From Renibacterium salmoninarum ATCC 33209 (lineage in GTDB: Bacteria; Actinomycetota; Actinomycetes; Actinomycetales; Micrococcaceae), in NCBI RefSeq assembly GCF_000018885.1, contig NC_010168.1, positions 2,480,001 to 2,544,000 of the forward strand: 64,000 nt of DNA. The letters are read 5' to 3'. The position numbers and the translations under genes were made by a program. Numbering within the stretch: position 1 is the first letter of the stretch; each line of letters begins with the position of its first letter. The notes beneath the pieces are model-generated. The model saw only the letters and a list, made by a program, of their open reading frames with translations. It was not told the origin of the DNA and did no database searches. Below, one piece after another: positions 29,325-38,607 of this stretch.

Positions 29325-29997
29325 GCGATCTGAGCAGAGTCCCCGATTTGAGTCTGACTGCCGCCAAACCCACCCATTTTTTGCCAAATTTGCCAATTCG
29401 CGGACTCCACCTAAATTGAAGCCCCGGGCACCGCAGGGCCGCTGGCTACATCTGCCCGAATATCTCCTGAACGTCCTTTGGGCAATCAGCATCCCAACGC
29501 TCTTGCTCTTTGCCAGCAAGGCTTACTACGAGGTGCTCTCCTCTAAATATGTCTATCCGCACGATTGGCCAATATTCATTGCGGCCACGGTATTGATTCT
29601 GGGTACCACAACCGTGAGTGCACACTGGAGCTTCGCGCGAGCTCCGTTGATGCACAGGAGGACTAAGCTCATGTGCATGAGCCTCAAGAGGTTGGCCTGT
29701 ATTCCTGCCGGATTCATCGCGTTCCTGACGTTGGTGTTTGGAGTCTCTCGGCTAGACCAACGAGATCCGCCGCTTTCAAGCACCGAGCTGCTCATAGGCT
29801 GGCTCAATGGCCTGTCCCAATTCGCGCCAATGCTCGCGATTGTCTTCGCGAGCATCATTTCGATGTACGGAAAAAGGTCCGGCTGGAAGCTTAATACCGT
29901 CGTCTGGAGCACAGTCGCTGGCGTAACCGCAATCCTCGGTACCGGTACCGGTACCGCCTTCATTATCGCTGGCCACATTCTCAAATCGCAGGTCTAA
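29308..29997 (+). CDS. unknown four-helix membrane protein
   Basis: 229 residues from ATG 29308, overlapping the remains of the upstream gene by 17 bases. A basic, Pro-rich N-terminus of about 50 residues (PPKLKPRAPQGRWLHLPEYL) precedes four hydrophobic spans: LLNVLWAISIPTLLLFA, WPIFIAATVLILGTTTV, CIPAGFIAFLTLVFGV, and a final pair (MLAIVFASIISMY, AGVTAILGTGTGTAFIIAG). I do not recognise a family. It is the only member of the 27.5-30 kb membrane cluster with an unbroken frame. It may be intact, or only one exon-like remnant of a longer gene. Confidence 0.55.
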   Translation: MLKLPKRSEQSPRFESDCRQTHPFFAKFANSRTPPKLKPRAPQGRWLHLPEYLLNVLWAISIPTLLLFASKAYYEVLSSKYVYPHDWPIFIAATVLILGTTTVSAHWSFARAPLMHRRTKLMCMSLKRLACIPAGFIAFLTLVFGVSRLDQRDPPLSSTELLIGWLNGLSQFAPMLAIVFASIISMYGKRSGWKLNTVVWSTVAGVTAILGTGTGTAFIIAGHILKSQV

Positions 29998-30108
29998 ACC
30001 CGACGAAGACACGTCTCAGTCAACCGAAATGTCGTGACCTGGCGCACAAAAGAGGACTAGGATATTTACTCTGGTCAACTACTCTGCTCGGGTCAAAAAG
30101 AAGCTGGC

Positions 30109-31932
30109 ATGACTGATACGAAACTAAAACAGAACACACTCCTGCAATCCATCGGCCGACTCTATCCCTTTATGGAACCCATCATGCCGCGCTTGGTGAT
30201 GGGCCTGTTCAGCGCTCTCGCTGCCAGTATCGTGGCCTTGCTCATCCCCCAGGTCTATCAAGTTCTCATCAGCTCAGCTCTTCACCAAGGCGGTGAAGCA
30301 GCTAGCCTTTGGCTTGCCGCCGTCGTCGTGCTTGTCCTGGGTATTTTGGAAGCTGGCTTCGTCGCACTGCGCCGGCTTTTGGTGATCTCGCCGTCCACCA
30401 CAGTCGAGTCAAAGATGCGGACGACCTTCTTTAAACACCTGCAGAATCTCACCGTCTCATTTCACGATCGCTGGGGCTCGGGCCAACTGCTGAGCCGCGC
30501 GATGAGCGACCTGAATTTGATTCGCCGCTGGATGGCCTTTGGCGCAATCATTTTGGTGGTGGATACCACCACGGTGCTGCTTGGCACTGTCCTGATGTTC
30601 ACGCTCAGCTGGGTGCGGGGATTGATTTTCGTTGCCGCCGCGATTCCGATCGTGATTAGCGGCTTCCGGTTCAGCCGCTAATACCGCGAAGCGAGCCGGA
30701 AAAGCCAGGATCAAGCTGGCGATCTTGCCACCGCCGTCGAGGAATCTGTGCACGGAATCCGAGTGCTGAAAGCTTTTGGCCGCAGTCGAGAAGCTTTGGC
30801 CAACTTCAGTGGCCAAGCTGAAGAATTGCGCCAAACTGAGATTTCCAAAGCCAGATCGCTGGCCAGCTTTTCGATGATCGTCACGTTGCTCCCGGAGCTC
30901 GCGCTGGGCACCGCACTCACGGTGGGCATACTACTAGTGGCCGGCGGCCAGCTCACGGTTGGCGCCGTCGTCGCCTTCTTTGCCACCGCTGCTGTTGTTG
31001 CCGGTCCGGTGGAGTTTATTGGTCCGCTGATGGCGATGTCGCTGAGCGCAAAAACCGCGATCGACCGGCACTTTGAGGTTATGGACACCGAGAACACGAT
31101 CGTCGATCCAGCAACACCAAAAACCTTGGCAACGGTCGGCGGAAGTGTCGACTTCCGCGATGTTTCTTTTCGATACGCAGACTCAACTGAAGACACCTTA
31201 AAAGGCTTGAACCTCAGCATTCGAGCTGGCGAGAAAATGGCCCTTGTTGGCGTCACCGGTTGCGGTAAAAGTACTCTCTTGCAACTGGCACCGCGGCTCT
31301 ACGACGTCACTGGCGGCTCCATTGCCGTGGACGGCGTGGACATCCGCGACTTGCCCCTGCATGAGCTGCGCCGGATTGTCTCAGTCGCCTTCGAAGACAC
31401 CATTTTGTTTTCATCTTCGGTTCGGGACAATGTGCTGCTGGGCCTTGATTGCGAACATTCTGATGAGCTGCTGGATCAGGCCTTAGAAACCGCCCAGGCA
31501 CACTTTGCCTACTCGCTTCCCGACGGCGTTGAAACCCTGATCGGCGAAGAAGGCTTGAGTCTTTCTGGCGGACAACGGCAACGAATTGCCTTCGCCAGGG
31601 TAATCGCTGCCAAGCCCGCGGTGTTGGTGCTAGACGATCCGCTCTCCGCGTTGGACGTTCGAACGGAAGAACTCGTGGAAGCGCGACTCCGCGTGGTGCT
31701 TGCTTCTACCACCACCTTGATCGTGGCGCATCGACCCTCAACAGTGGCGCTAGCGGACAGGGTTGCTCTGATGGAAAACGGCATCGTGAGCGCGGTTGGC
31801 ACCCACGCTGAGTTGCTAGCGAGCAATGCGCACTACCGCTACGTGCTGGCCAGCCTCAGCGAAGAGCCCAAGGACCTGGACAGCGAGTTAGAAGACGACT
31901 TAGACGACGATTTGGAAGGGATTTCCCGATGA
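30109..31932 (+). pseudogene. ABC exporter half, degenerate ATP site, interrupted by an in-frame stop
   Basis: 608 codons from ATG 30109. A type IV exporter membrane domain is split by TAA at 30679-30681: GFRFSR before it and YREASRKSQDQAGDLATAVE after it, in the same frame. The ATPase domain has Walker A GVTGCGKSTL, signature LSLSGGQRQRIAF, and Walker B VLVLDDPLSALD. An Asp stands where the catalytic Glu should be, the mark of the non-catalytic site in heterodimeric exporters. The partner overlaps at 31929. A restart after the stop could give only a partial protein lacking three helices. Confidence 0.88.
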
Positions 31933-33741
31933 GCATCGGCACCGCTGACGGAGACCGGGTCAAACTCAACCAGGCCGATTCGAAGATTGTCCGCAAGCGT
32001 TCACTGCGGTTGCTTGGCTCGTTGATTCGGCCGGTTCAACCTGACAATTGTCCTAGTGGTCTTATCCCAAGCCACCCGAGTTGCCGGGCCACTGCTGATT
32101 GCTTTCGGCATTGACCATGCGCTGCCTTCGCTGCGCGATGGTAATCCTTGGCAGCTAGTGATCACAGGTGGCGGCTATTTACTTGCCGCGGTTTTGACTG
32201 CCTGGATGACCGCCGGGTAGGTCCGGACGACGGCGCAGCTCAGCCAGGCAATGCTGCTCGACTTGCGCCGACGGGTCTTCCGACACACGCAACAATTGAG
32301 TTTGGAGTTCCACGAAAAATACACTTCCGGTCGCATCATTTCGCGGCAAACTTCAGATCTGGAGGCGTTGCGCGAACTGTTAGATTCGGGTGTTTCCTCC
32401 CTAGCTTCTGGCGCGGTATTCCTGGTTCTGACGGCGATCAGCATCTTCGCGCTCGATTGGCAGACCGGAGTAGTCATCCTGTTTGCCGCGGTTCCCGTGA
32501 CCTTGCTCTTCCGCTGGTACCAGAAACGCTCACAAGTTGCCTTCCGTGCCTCGCGAGTGGTCTCGGCCAAGCTCATTGTGCATTTCATTGAGACCATGAC
32601 CGGAATCCGTGCGGTCAAAGCATTCCGTCGGGAAAAGACCAATGGCACCAGATACGACGAACTCTCCGAGGATTACCGCAAAGTAACGCTAAAATCGATC
32701 AACTTGGTGGGGATCTTTCAACCAGGGCTGATTCTTATTGGCAACGTCACGGTCGCGGTAGTTTTATTGCTTGGCGGTTTCCGCGTGCTGAGCGGTGGTC
32801 TTGCGGTTGGCGCGCTACTTGCCTTGATCTTGGCGACCAAACGGTTCTTTTCCCCCGTGGATCAGATGGCGATGTTTTATACGTCTTTCCAATCAGCACA
32901 AGCCGCTTTGGAAAAGGTCTCCGGCTTACTGGAAGAGGTGCCCACCGTCCGGCCGCCGAAGAATCCGATTCCGCTCCCAAACCCGCGGGGCGAGTTGGTC
33001 TTTCGGGGCGTGGAATTCGGCTACGGCGCCGGCCCGCTAGTGATGCCACATCTTGACTTGACCATCCCGTCCGGCCAAACGGTCGCCGTCGTCGGCCAAA
33101 CTGGTGCTGGAAAATCGACGCTAGCAAAGCTGGTGGCCAGATTTTATGACGTCACGGCCGGTTCATTAACGCTCGACTGCGTGCCGCTCAAAGAGCTCTC
33201 CTCGGAAGATCTACGCCGAGCGATTGTGATGGTAACCCAAGAGGCATTTTTGTTCAGCGGATCGGTCGCGGAAAACATAGCACTGGGCAAGCCATCAGCC
33301 AGCCGAGCTGAAATTGAAACGGCGGCCCGAGAGGTTGGCGCACACGACTTCATCATGGAGTTACCCGAAGGCTACGACACCGATGTTAATAAGCGCGGCG
33401 GTCGAGTGTCTGCTGGGCAACGCCAGCTGATTTCTTTTGCCCGCGCGTTTTTAGCTGCCCCTGCAGTGCTCATTCTGGACGAAGCAACCGCTTCTTTGGA
33501 CATCCCTTCCGAACTCGTTGTCCAGCAGGGGCTCAAAAAGTTGCTCGGCTCAGTGGCTGGTTCTTCGCGTACGGCAATCATCATCGCGCACCGGTTGTCT
33601 ACGGTGGAGATTGCCGACCGAGTTTTGGTAGTGCACGACGGCAAAGTGGTTGAGGATGGTACGCCAGCTCAGCTGATTTCCGACGGCGGAAGATTCGCTG
33701 CGCTACACGGAGCTTGGCAGGAGTCGCTCGTTTCGGGCTGA
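31929..33741 (+). pseudogene. ABC exporter half, canonical ATP site, frameshift plus in-frame stop
   Basis: Starts ATG 31929, overlapping its partner (ATGA). The frame shifts near 32043 into LTIVLVVLSQATRVAGPLLI, then TAG at 32218-32220 interrupts (AAVLTAWMTAG, stop, [14 protein letters not shown]). Beyond this the frame is open to 33741. The ATPase domain has [13 protein letters not shown], the non-canonical signature [14 protein letters not shown], and [12 protein letters not shown] with the catalytic Glu. Degenerate Walker B in one half and altered signature in the other is what a TM287/288-like heterodimer shows. An ATG at 32251 could drive a shortened product. Substrate unknown. Confidence 0.88.
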
Positions 33742-33828
33742 GCCCGGATCAAACCACTTGGGTTTGGGTACTAGGGCTAAGTCGGCTATTCTTGAGAAGT
33801 TGCTTTGCCGCTTTGGGTGGCGAAGCAT

Positions 33829-33905
33829 CGGGGTGTGGCGCAGCTTGGTAGCGCGCGTCGTTCGGGACGACGAGGCCGCAGGTTCAAATCCTGTCACCCC
33901 GACCA
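33829..33905 (+). tRNA. tRNA-Pro (CGG anticodon)
   Basis: 77 nt with encoded CCA. The acceptor stem CGGGGTG (33829-33835) pairs with CACCCCG (33895-33901). The D-arm region is GCGCAGCTTGGTAGCGC. The anticodon stem-loop is CGTCG-TTCGGGA-CGACG, giving CGG. The T-arm contains GGTTCAAATCC. A strong terminator follows 45 bp downstream. The typical CGGGG start and the anticodon agree with proline. Confidence 0.95.
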
Positions 33906-33949
33906 ACACTGTTTTTCTTAGGCGAACCGCATGAGAAACAGCAGAATCT

Positions 33950-33989
33950 AAAAAGGGAGTTTCAGTCCACGGACTGAAACTCCCTTTTT
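33950..33989. terminator. bidirectional intrinsic terminator
   Basis: 19-base arms, starting AAAAAGGGAGTTTCAG and ending with the exact complement closing in CCCTTTTT, are separated by AC only. The A-run on one side and the T-run on the other make it usable on both strands. It serves the tRNA-Pro gene (+) and the GH92 gene ending at 34004 (-). Confidence 0.92.
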
Positions 33990-34003
33990 GTTGGCAAGGT
34001 GAA

Positions 34004-35663
34004 CTAGGAGTGTTTAGCTCCCCGCCCGCGTCGGATGGCTAGCAGCAACACCAAGCCGACGATGAGTAAGAGTATCCCTAGCAATATTGGCAATGCTGGG
34101 CTAGCACCGGTATTGGCCAAATCTGAAGATGCATCCGCAGAAACTGAAGTATCAGCGGACGGCCCTGTTTCTGGGTGAGCGGACTCGCCCGACGGCACCG
34201 TTGGAGTGGGAGTTACTGCCGGTAACGACGCTTCGCTCACCTGAACCGTTACGTTGGTACTCAAGATCATCGCACCCGTGCCGTCAAAGATATTGAGCAC
34301 ACCTTCTTGGAGACCCGAGTTATTGAAGCTCTGCTTCAAAGTTACGATTTGTCCCATTCCTTGTGGCTGTATTTCGGCAGTATTTTTGCTGCCATTTTTC
34401 CAGACAACCTCCGCTCGGGCACCGGTCAAAAGCGACGGTTTGGCGTCGATTGTTGCGACCTGCGCGGTAAGAGATTTATTCACCTCGGCGCTCAACGGCG
34501 GCACGTTGGCAATGGTTGGCACACTAGTGCAAGGACTCTTTGGCCGCGCCGTAGCAGAGGTCTCCCAAGCGCTGTCCGAGTCAGTTCCGAGGGTGAATTT
34601 CAGGTCTCCGCCAGCTTTAAGCTCACTCCAGTTGAGGTGGCTTCGATCAATGGACTGGCCACCGAGGTTAAGCGCGTCAATGAACTGAAGCTTGTCCGTT
34701 TTTGCTGTTGGCGCACTCAAGGTAAGCACCTTGCCTTCTGGCAATTTCAAGGTTGCTGAGCTAAACGATGGCGCACTGAGCAAGAAATCTCCGGTGCCAA
34801 ACATGCCGGGGTAAATGCCTAGCGCCGCGAAGACATACCAGGATGACATGGCCCCTAAGTCATCGTTACCGGTTACACCACTTGGTTTGTTGACAAACAA
34901 AGATTGCGCAGCGCTGGACACTGCCGATGCTTTGGCTGGTTGGCCGACGTAGTCATAAAGCCACGGCGTATGTGTATCCGGTTCATTATTCGGATTGAAC
35001 CGGAAGGAATTGTCATAGTTCAGTGCACCGATAACCCAGGATTTACGCGCAGTCCCTTCCGGATCTTTCATGATTCCCGGCAGGTCGAAAAAGGCGTCCA
35101 GCCGGGAGACGGTCTTCGCATCTCCGCCCTGCGCTTTAATGAGCCCCGGCATGTCTTGCATAGTCAGCCATTGGTACTGCCAAGGAGTGCCTTCTTGGCA
35201 GCCAACATTTGCCGACGTCGGGTCCCCCTGACCCCAGCTGCCATCCACGTTCCGCACGCGAGGGAATCCGGTCTCGCCTTGAGAACTGAGCTGAGGATCC
35301 CAAACATTAGCCCAGTTGCCACCTCGCTCGCGAAGGGCCTGTGCATTCGGAGTGTCACCTTGGCCTTGTGCAACGAGCGCAACAGAGCAGTCCGCCAAGG
35401 CATATTCCATAGTTGCCGAACCAGGGAAGGCTCGATCATCGTCTTGACCCTTTTTGTTATAGGCCGCATCCGCTGGAATATATCCTTTTTCGAGATAGCT
35501 AGTGTTCCCTGCCCAGCCAGGGAATTGCGAATCCTCAGGCGGCGTTCCATCCACATTCTTGAGCATCACCTGATACGCCGTCGCGGCATCGAAGGTTACC
35601 GCTTTGTTCGTCAGCGTGTCGGCGGCTTTGAGCCAACCGCTAGCCTTGTCGAAAGCTCCGTAC
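34004..35663 (-). pseudogene. cell-wall-anchored GH92 alpha-mannosidase, N-terminal part lost to IS
   Basis: About 550 residues remain. The catalytic part of glycoside hydrolase family 92 (Ca-dependent exo-alpha-mannosidase) is recognisable from NEPDTHTPWLYDYVG and GNDDLGAMSSWYVFAALGIY. A linker, a beta-rich domain and a Pro/Ser-rich spacer lead to DLANTGASPALPILLG, a hydrophobic helix and RRGRGAKHS. This is a complete LAxTG sorting signal, as used by class E sortases in high-GC actinobacteria. The 5' end (signal peptide and N-terminal beta domain) is replaced by IS copy 2 at 35664. It would have trimmed mannose from host glycoproteins or yeast-type mannans (family knowledge). Confidence 0.88.
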
Positions 35664-37010
35664 TGAATCGCCCCGGTGTGTCCGGAGACTTTCTTGTTTG
35701 AGAGGATCAGGACATGGCAGGGAAAACTACGACACGGTATCCGCAGGAGTTGAAGGATCGTACGGTGCGCATGGTTGCGGAGATGGAGGGTGCATCTTCG
35801 GAGTGGGCGGCGATGCAAAAAGTTGCCCAGCTTTTGGGTGTGGGTGTGCCGGAAACGGTGCGTAAATGGGTCCGGCAAGCCGAGATCGATGTTGGTACTA
35901 GAACTGGAACAACGAGCACGGAATCGGCCGAGCTGAAACGGTTACGGCGTGAGAACGCTGAGCTGAAACGGGCGAACGCGATCCTTCGGAGTGCTTCAGC
36001 TTTTTTCGCGGTCGAACTCGACCGCCACAACACTGATCGTGAAATACATCAAGGACCATGCCGGTCACCGCGAGAATAATGGATTGCGGTGGGGTGTCGA
36101 GTCGATCTGCCAGGTGCTTACTGGGACGGGGTGAAGACCACCCCGTCCACGTACTACGAATGGGTGGATAAAACACGATCTCACCGAGAACAACGTGATG
36201 AGGTGCTCAAGCCCGTGATCCAGAAGGTGTATGCCGCTAATTACGGGGTTTACGGCACCAGGAAAGTCTGGTTGGCGATGAACCGTGAAGGTGTGCCGGT
36301 GGCCAGGTGCACGGTAGAACGGCTCATGGGGTTACTTGGCATACAGGGTGCGGTCCGTGGCAAGGTCAAACGCACCACGATCAAAGACTCGAAGGCAGCC
36401 CGAGCGAAGGACTTGGTCCGCCGTGATTTCACACCAACGGCACCGGATCGGCTATGGGTAGATGATTTCACCTATGTTTCGACCTGGTCCGGGTGGGTCT
36501 ATGTTGCCTTCGTGATCGATGCTTACTCTCGGAGGATCCTGGGCTGGTCAGCGAGTGCTTCTATGAACACCGTGCTAGTGCTCAACGCAGTTAATCAGGC
36601 AATCTGGAGTCGTGAACGGGCCGGGGCTGAGATTTCCGGGGTGATTCATCATCACGATGCCGGGGCTCAATACGCCTCCTTGGCCTTCACCGAACGCCTG
36701 GCCCAGGCCGGTATCCGCCCCTCGATCGGTTCTGTGGGTGATAGTTACGACAACGCCTTGGCGGAAACCATCAACGGGCTTTATAAGACCGAGCTGATCA
36801 AACCAGGCAAGCCCTGGCGGACTCTAGAAGAAGTCGAAATCGGCACTGCTGAATGGGCCGATTGGTACAACCACCGAAGGCTCTACACAGTACTGCGGAG
36901 ACATCCCACCAGTAGAGCTAGAAAACCACTACTACAATCACTACCAGAGCACGGCAGCCGCCGACAGGCTCATCGTCTGAGAAACCCTCCGGACACACCG
37001 GAGCGATTCA
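35664..37010 (+). mobile_element. IS3-family insertion sequence, copy 2 (IS994-like)
   Basis: 1347 bp, one base longer than the other copies because of an extra A near 36888 (CTCTACACAG instead of CTCTACCAG). The left end TGAATCGCCCCGGTGTGTCC at 35664 matches the inverted right end GGACACACCGGAGCGATTCA at 37010. Flanking triplets TAC and AGT do not match. It joins the cut GH92 gene to a cut S9 peptidase gene, two unrelated fragments. Confidence 0.92.
35714..36079 (+). CDS. IS3-family transposase OrfA (copy 2)
   Basis: 121 residues, identical in sequence to OrfA of copy 1. The frame stops with TAA at 36077-36079. OrfB resumes in the same frame at 36089, while the conserved OrfB N-terminus lies between them in a third frame. 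Confidence 0.9.
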   Translation: MAGKTTTRYPQELKDRTVRMVAEMEGASSEWAAMQKVAQLLGVGVPETVRKWVRQAEIDVGTRTGTTSTESAELKRLRRENAELKRANAILRSASAFFAVELDRHNTDREIHQGPCRSPRE

Positions 37011-37015
37011 AGTAG
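36089..37015 (+). pseudogene. IS3-family transposase OrfB (copy 2), C-terminal frameshift
   Basis: The DDE core is intact through GVIHHHDAGAQYASL and DNALAETINGLYKTEL. An extra A near 36888 shifts the last ~35 codons, so QYCGDIPPVELENHYYNHYQ is replaced by TVLRRHPTSRARKPLLQSLP and the frame runs a few bases past the element end. The lost C-terminus is conserved between copies 1 and 3, so this copy is probably inactive by itself. Confidence 0.85.
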
Positions 37016-38486
37016 ACATCGCCGGATCCGGAAGCAACACCGCATACCCTCGGGCTGCCATGATCATTGGATTCCAGCGCCAGGACCAGCTATTCCATGA
37101 GCCCAACGGCCCGCCGTGCACCCACAGCAACATTGGGTGCGGTGCTTTGCCTTCTTTCGGCAAAACTAACCATGCGCGAACTTCGGCTCCGTCGGCCGCC
37201 GTCGTGCTGATTTCTTCGATCCGGCCAGGAAGTTCGGGACGGGCCACGGGGCCGAGCAACGCCGAGACCTCTCCCGACTGCAAATCGATGCGAACCGCTT
37301 CGGCCGGAAAGGCGTAGGAACTCCGCAAGGCGTAGAGCGTATTACCGTCTGGCGAAACCAAGACATTCGAATAGGAAGCGTCGTCAGTGCTGATCTGCGT
37401 AACGTCACCAGAGCTTATGTCGATCAAGAAGATTGGCGAACGACCCCTATGGTCCGCGGTAACCACCAGGCGCTCTCCCCGCGGTAACCAAGCCTGCGGA
37501 GCCGCCCAGTGATCCCACTCTGCCACCAGTTGCTTCATGTTGCCGGTGCTGAAATCAAACAACCAGAGCGTCAGCTCCATCGCCTGCGCCGGGTCAGTGA
37601 TTGATTCCCTAGTCACCACCATCTGCGAATTGTCTGGGCTGATCGGTCCGGGCGTGAATCGTGCATCAGGCTCGTCGATCAGCACACTACGTTCGCCAGT
37701 GTCGAGGTCTATCCGCTCCAAGCGTGTGTAATTATCTGCCTTTGCAACCGGGCGGAATACGCCGACGACGGCGAAACTTCCATCCGGGCTCAATTCAGTT
37801 CCAGCCCCGCACAAGCCGACGCCGATCTCCTCGGTCACGAGCCGAAGCTTCGTGGCCCTGACATCTACCGTTCCAGAGACTTGCGGCTCATCTTCCAGCA
37901 CAAAAAGCCTGGGTTGGTCGGGTCCGAGGTCGTGATCCCAGTGGCGAACCGGGTAACCAGAATGCAGTATCGCGGAAATCTTGTGTTCTTTGCGTGCTTT
38001 TCGCTTCCGCATCGGCTTCCTCATCCGCCGCGCCGGGCAGCACACTTGCGTTCAGCAGGATTCGCGCAGAACTAGTGTTCGCGGTGAATCCGTTCATGCC
38101 GCCTTCGCGAACGTGCAGCAATCGCGCTTCTCCGGCCTCACCGGGCAATTCCCAAAGCGCGCCAATTGACTCTTCGCTATCCGCCTCGGGATCGGGGCGG
38201 GCCGAGGTAAAGAGCAACCGACCATCTTGGCTGAATGCTGCCGAGCTCTCACCTTTAGCGCTGCGGGTGAGCCTGCGAGCTGGCGTAACTCCTTGCGGGT
38301 CAATCTCCCAGAGTGCGTTGCGATACGCGGTACTTTTCGAATCCAGGCTGGCAACTGTGGTCACCAATCGCCGGCCATCTGCGCTGAGCGTCAACCCGCT
38401 TAGTCGGGGAATCGCGATGTATCGGTTCAGATCGTGGAAGGGGCTTTCGGTGGGGCAGCGCTCTTGATGGGCTCAGAAGTAACCAT
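37011..38486 (-). pseudogene. S9-family peptidase, C-terminal catalytic end lost to IS, two frameshifts
   Basis: ATG 38486 gives MVTSEPIKSAAPPKAP. A frameshift near 38440 leads to FHDLNRYIAIPRLSGLTLSA, then a beta-propeller (SSAAFSQDGRLLFTSARPD). A second shift lies near 37960, followed by more propeller blades (ELSPDGSFAVVGVF, LVSPDGNTLYALRS). The alpha/beta-hydrolase start HPMLLWVHGGPLGSWNSWSW is present, but the frame enters IS copy 2 at 37010. The nucleophilic serine, Asp and His of the prolyl-oligopeptidase/acylaminoacyl-peptidase class are therefore missing. Confidence 0.87.
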
Positions 38487-38520
38487 CAAAGTTTACCACA
38501 AGACCGGCATAAGCACTCCC

Positions 38521-38591
38521 CTTCCGCCGAGTGTCGACTTGTGGCTGGTTTCCTGGAAGAAAACCAGCCACAAGTCGACACTCGGCGGAAG
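38521..38591. repeat. intergenic palindrome with 31-bp perfect arms
   Basis: 38521-38551 (starting CTTCCGCCGAGTGTCGACTT) is the exact reverse complement of 38561-38591, around a nine-base loop CCTGGAAGA. It lies between two minus-strand genes, downstream of none of them directly in the usual terminator position, and has no T-run. It resembles the palindromes at 12490 and 42694 in style but not in sequence. Confidence 0.7.
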
Positions 38592-38607
38592 TTAGAAGCG
38601 AAGATGG

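Noticed and set aside
33829..33905. Integration at the tRNA-Pro gene
   Set aside because: The tRNA is followed at once by its own terminator and a GH92 gene; no integrase and no repeat of the tRNA 3' end was found downstream.
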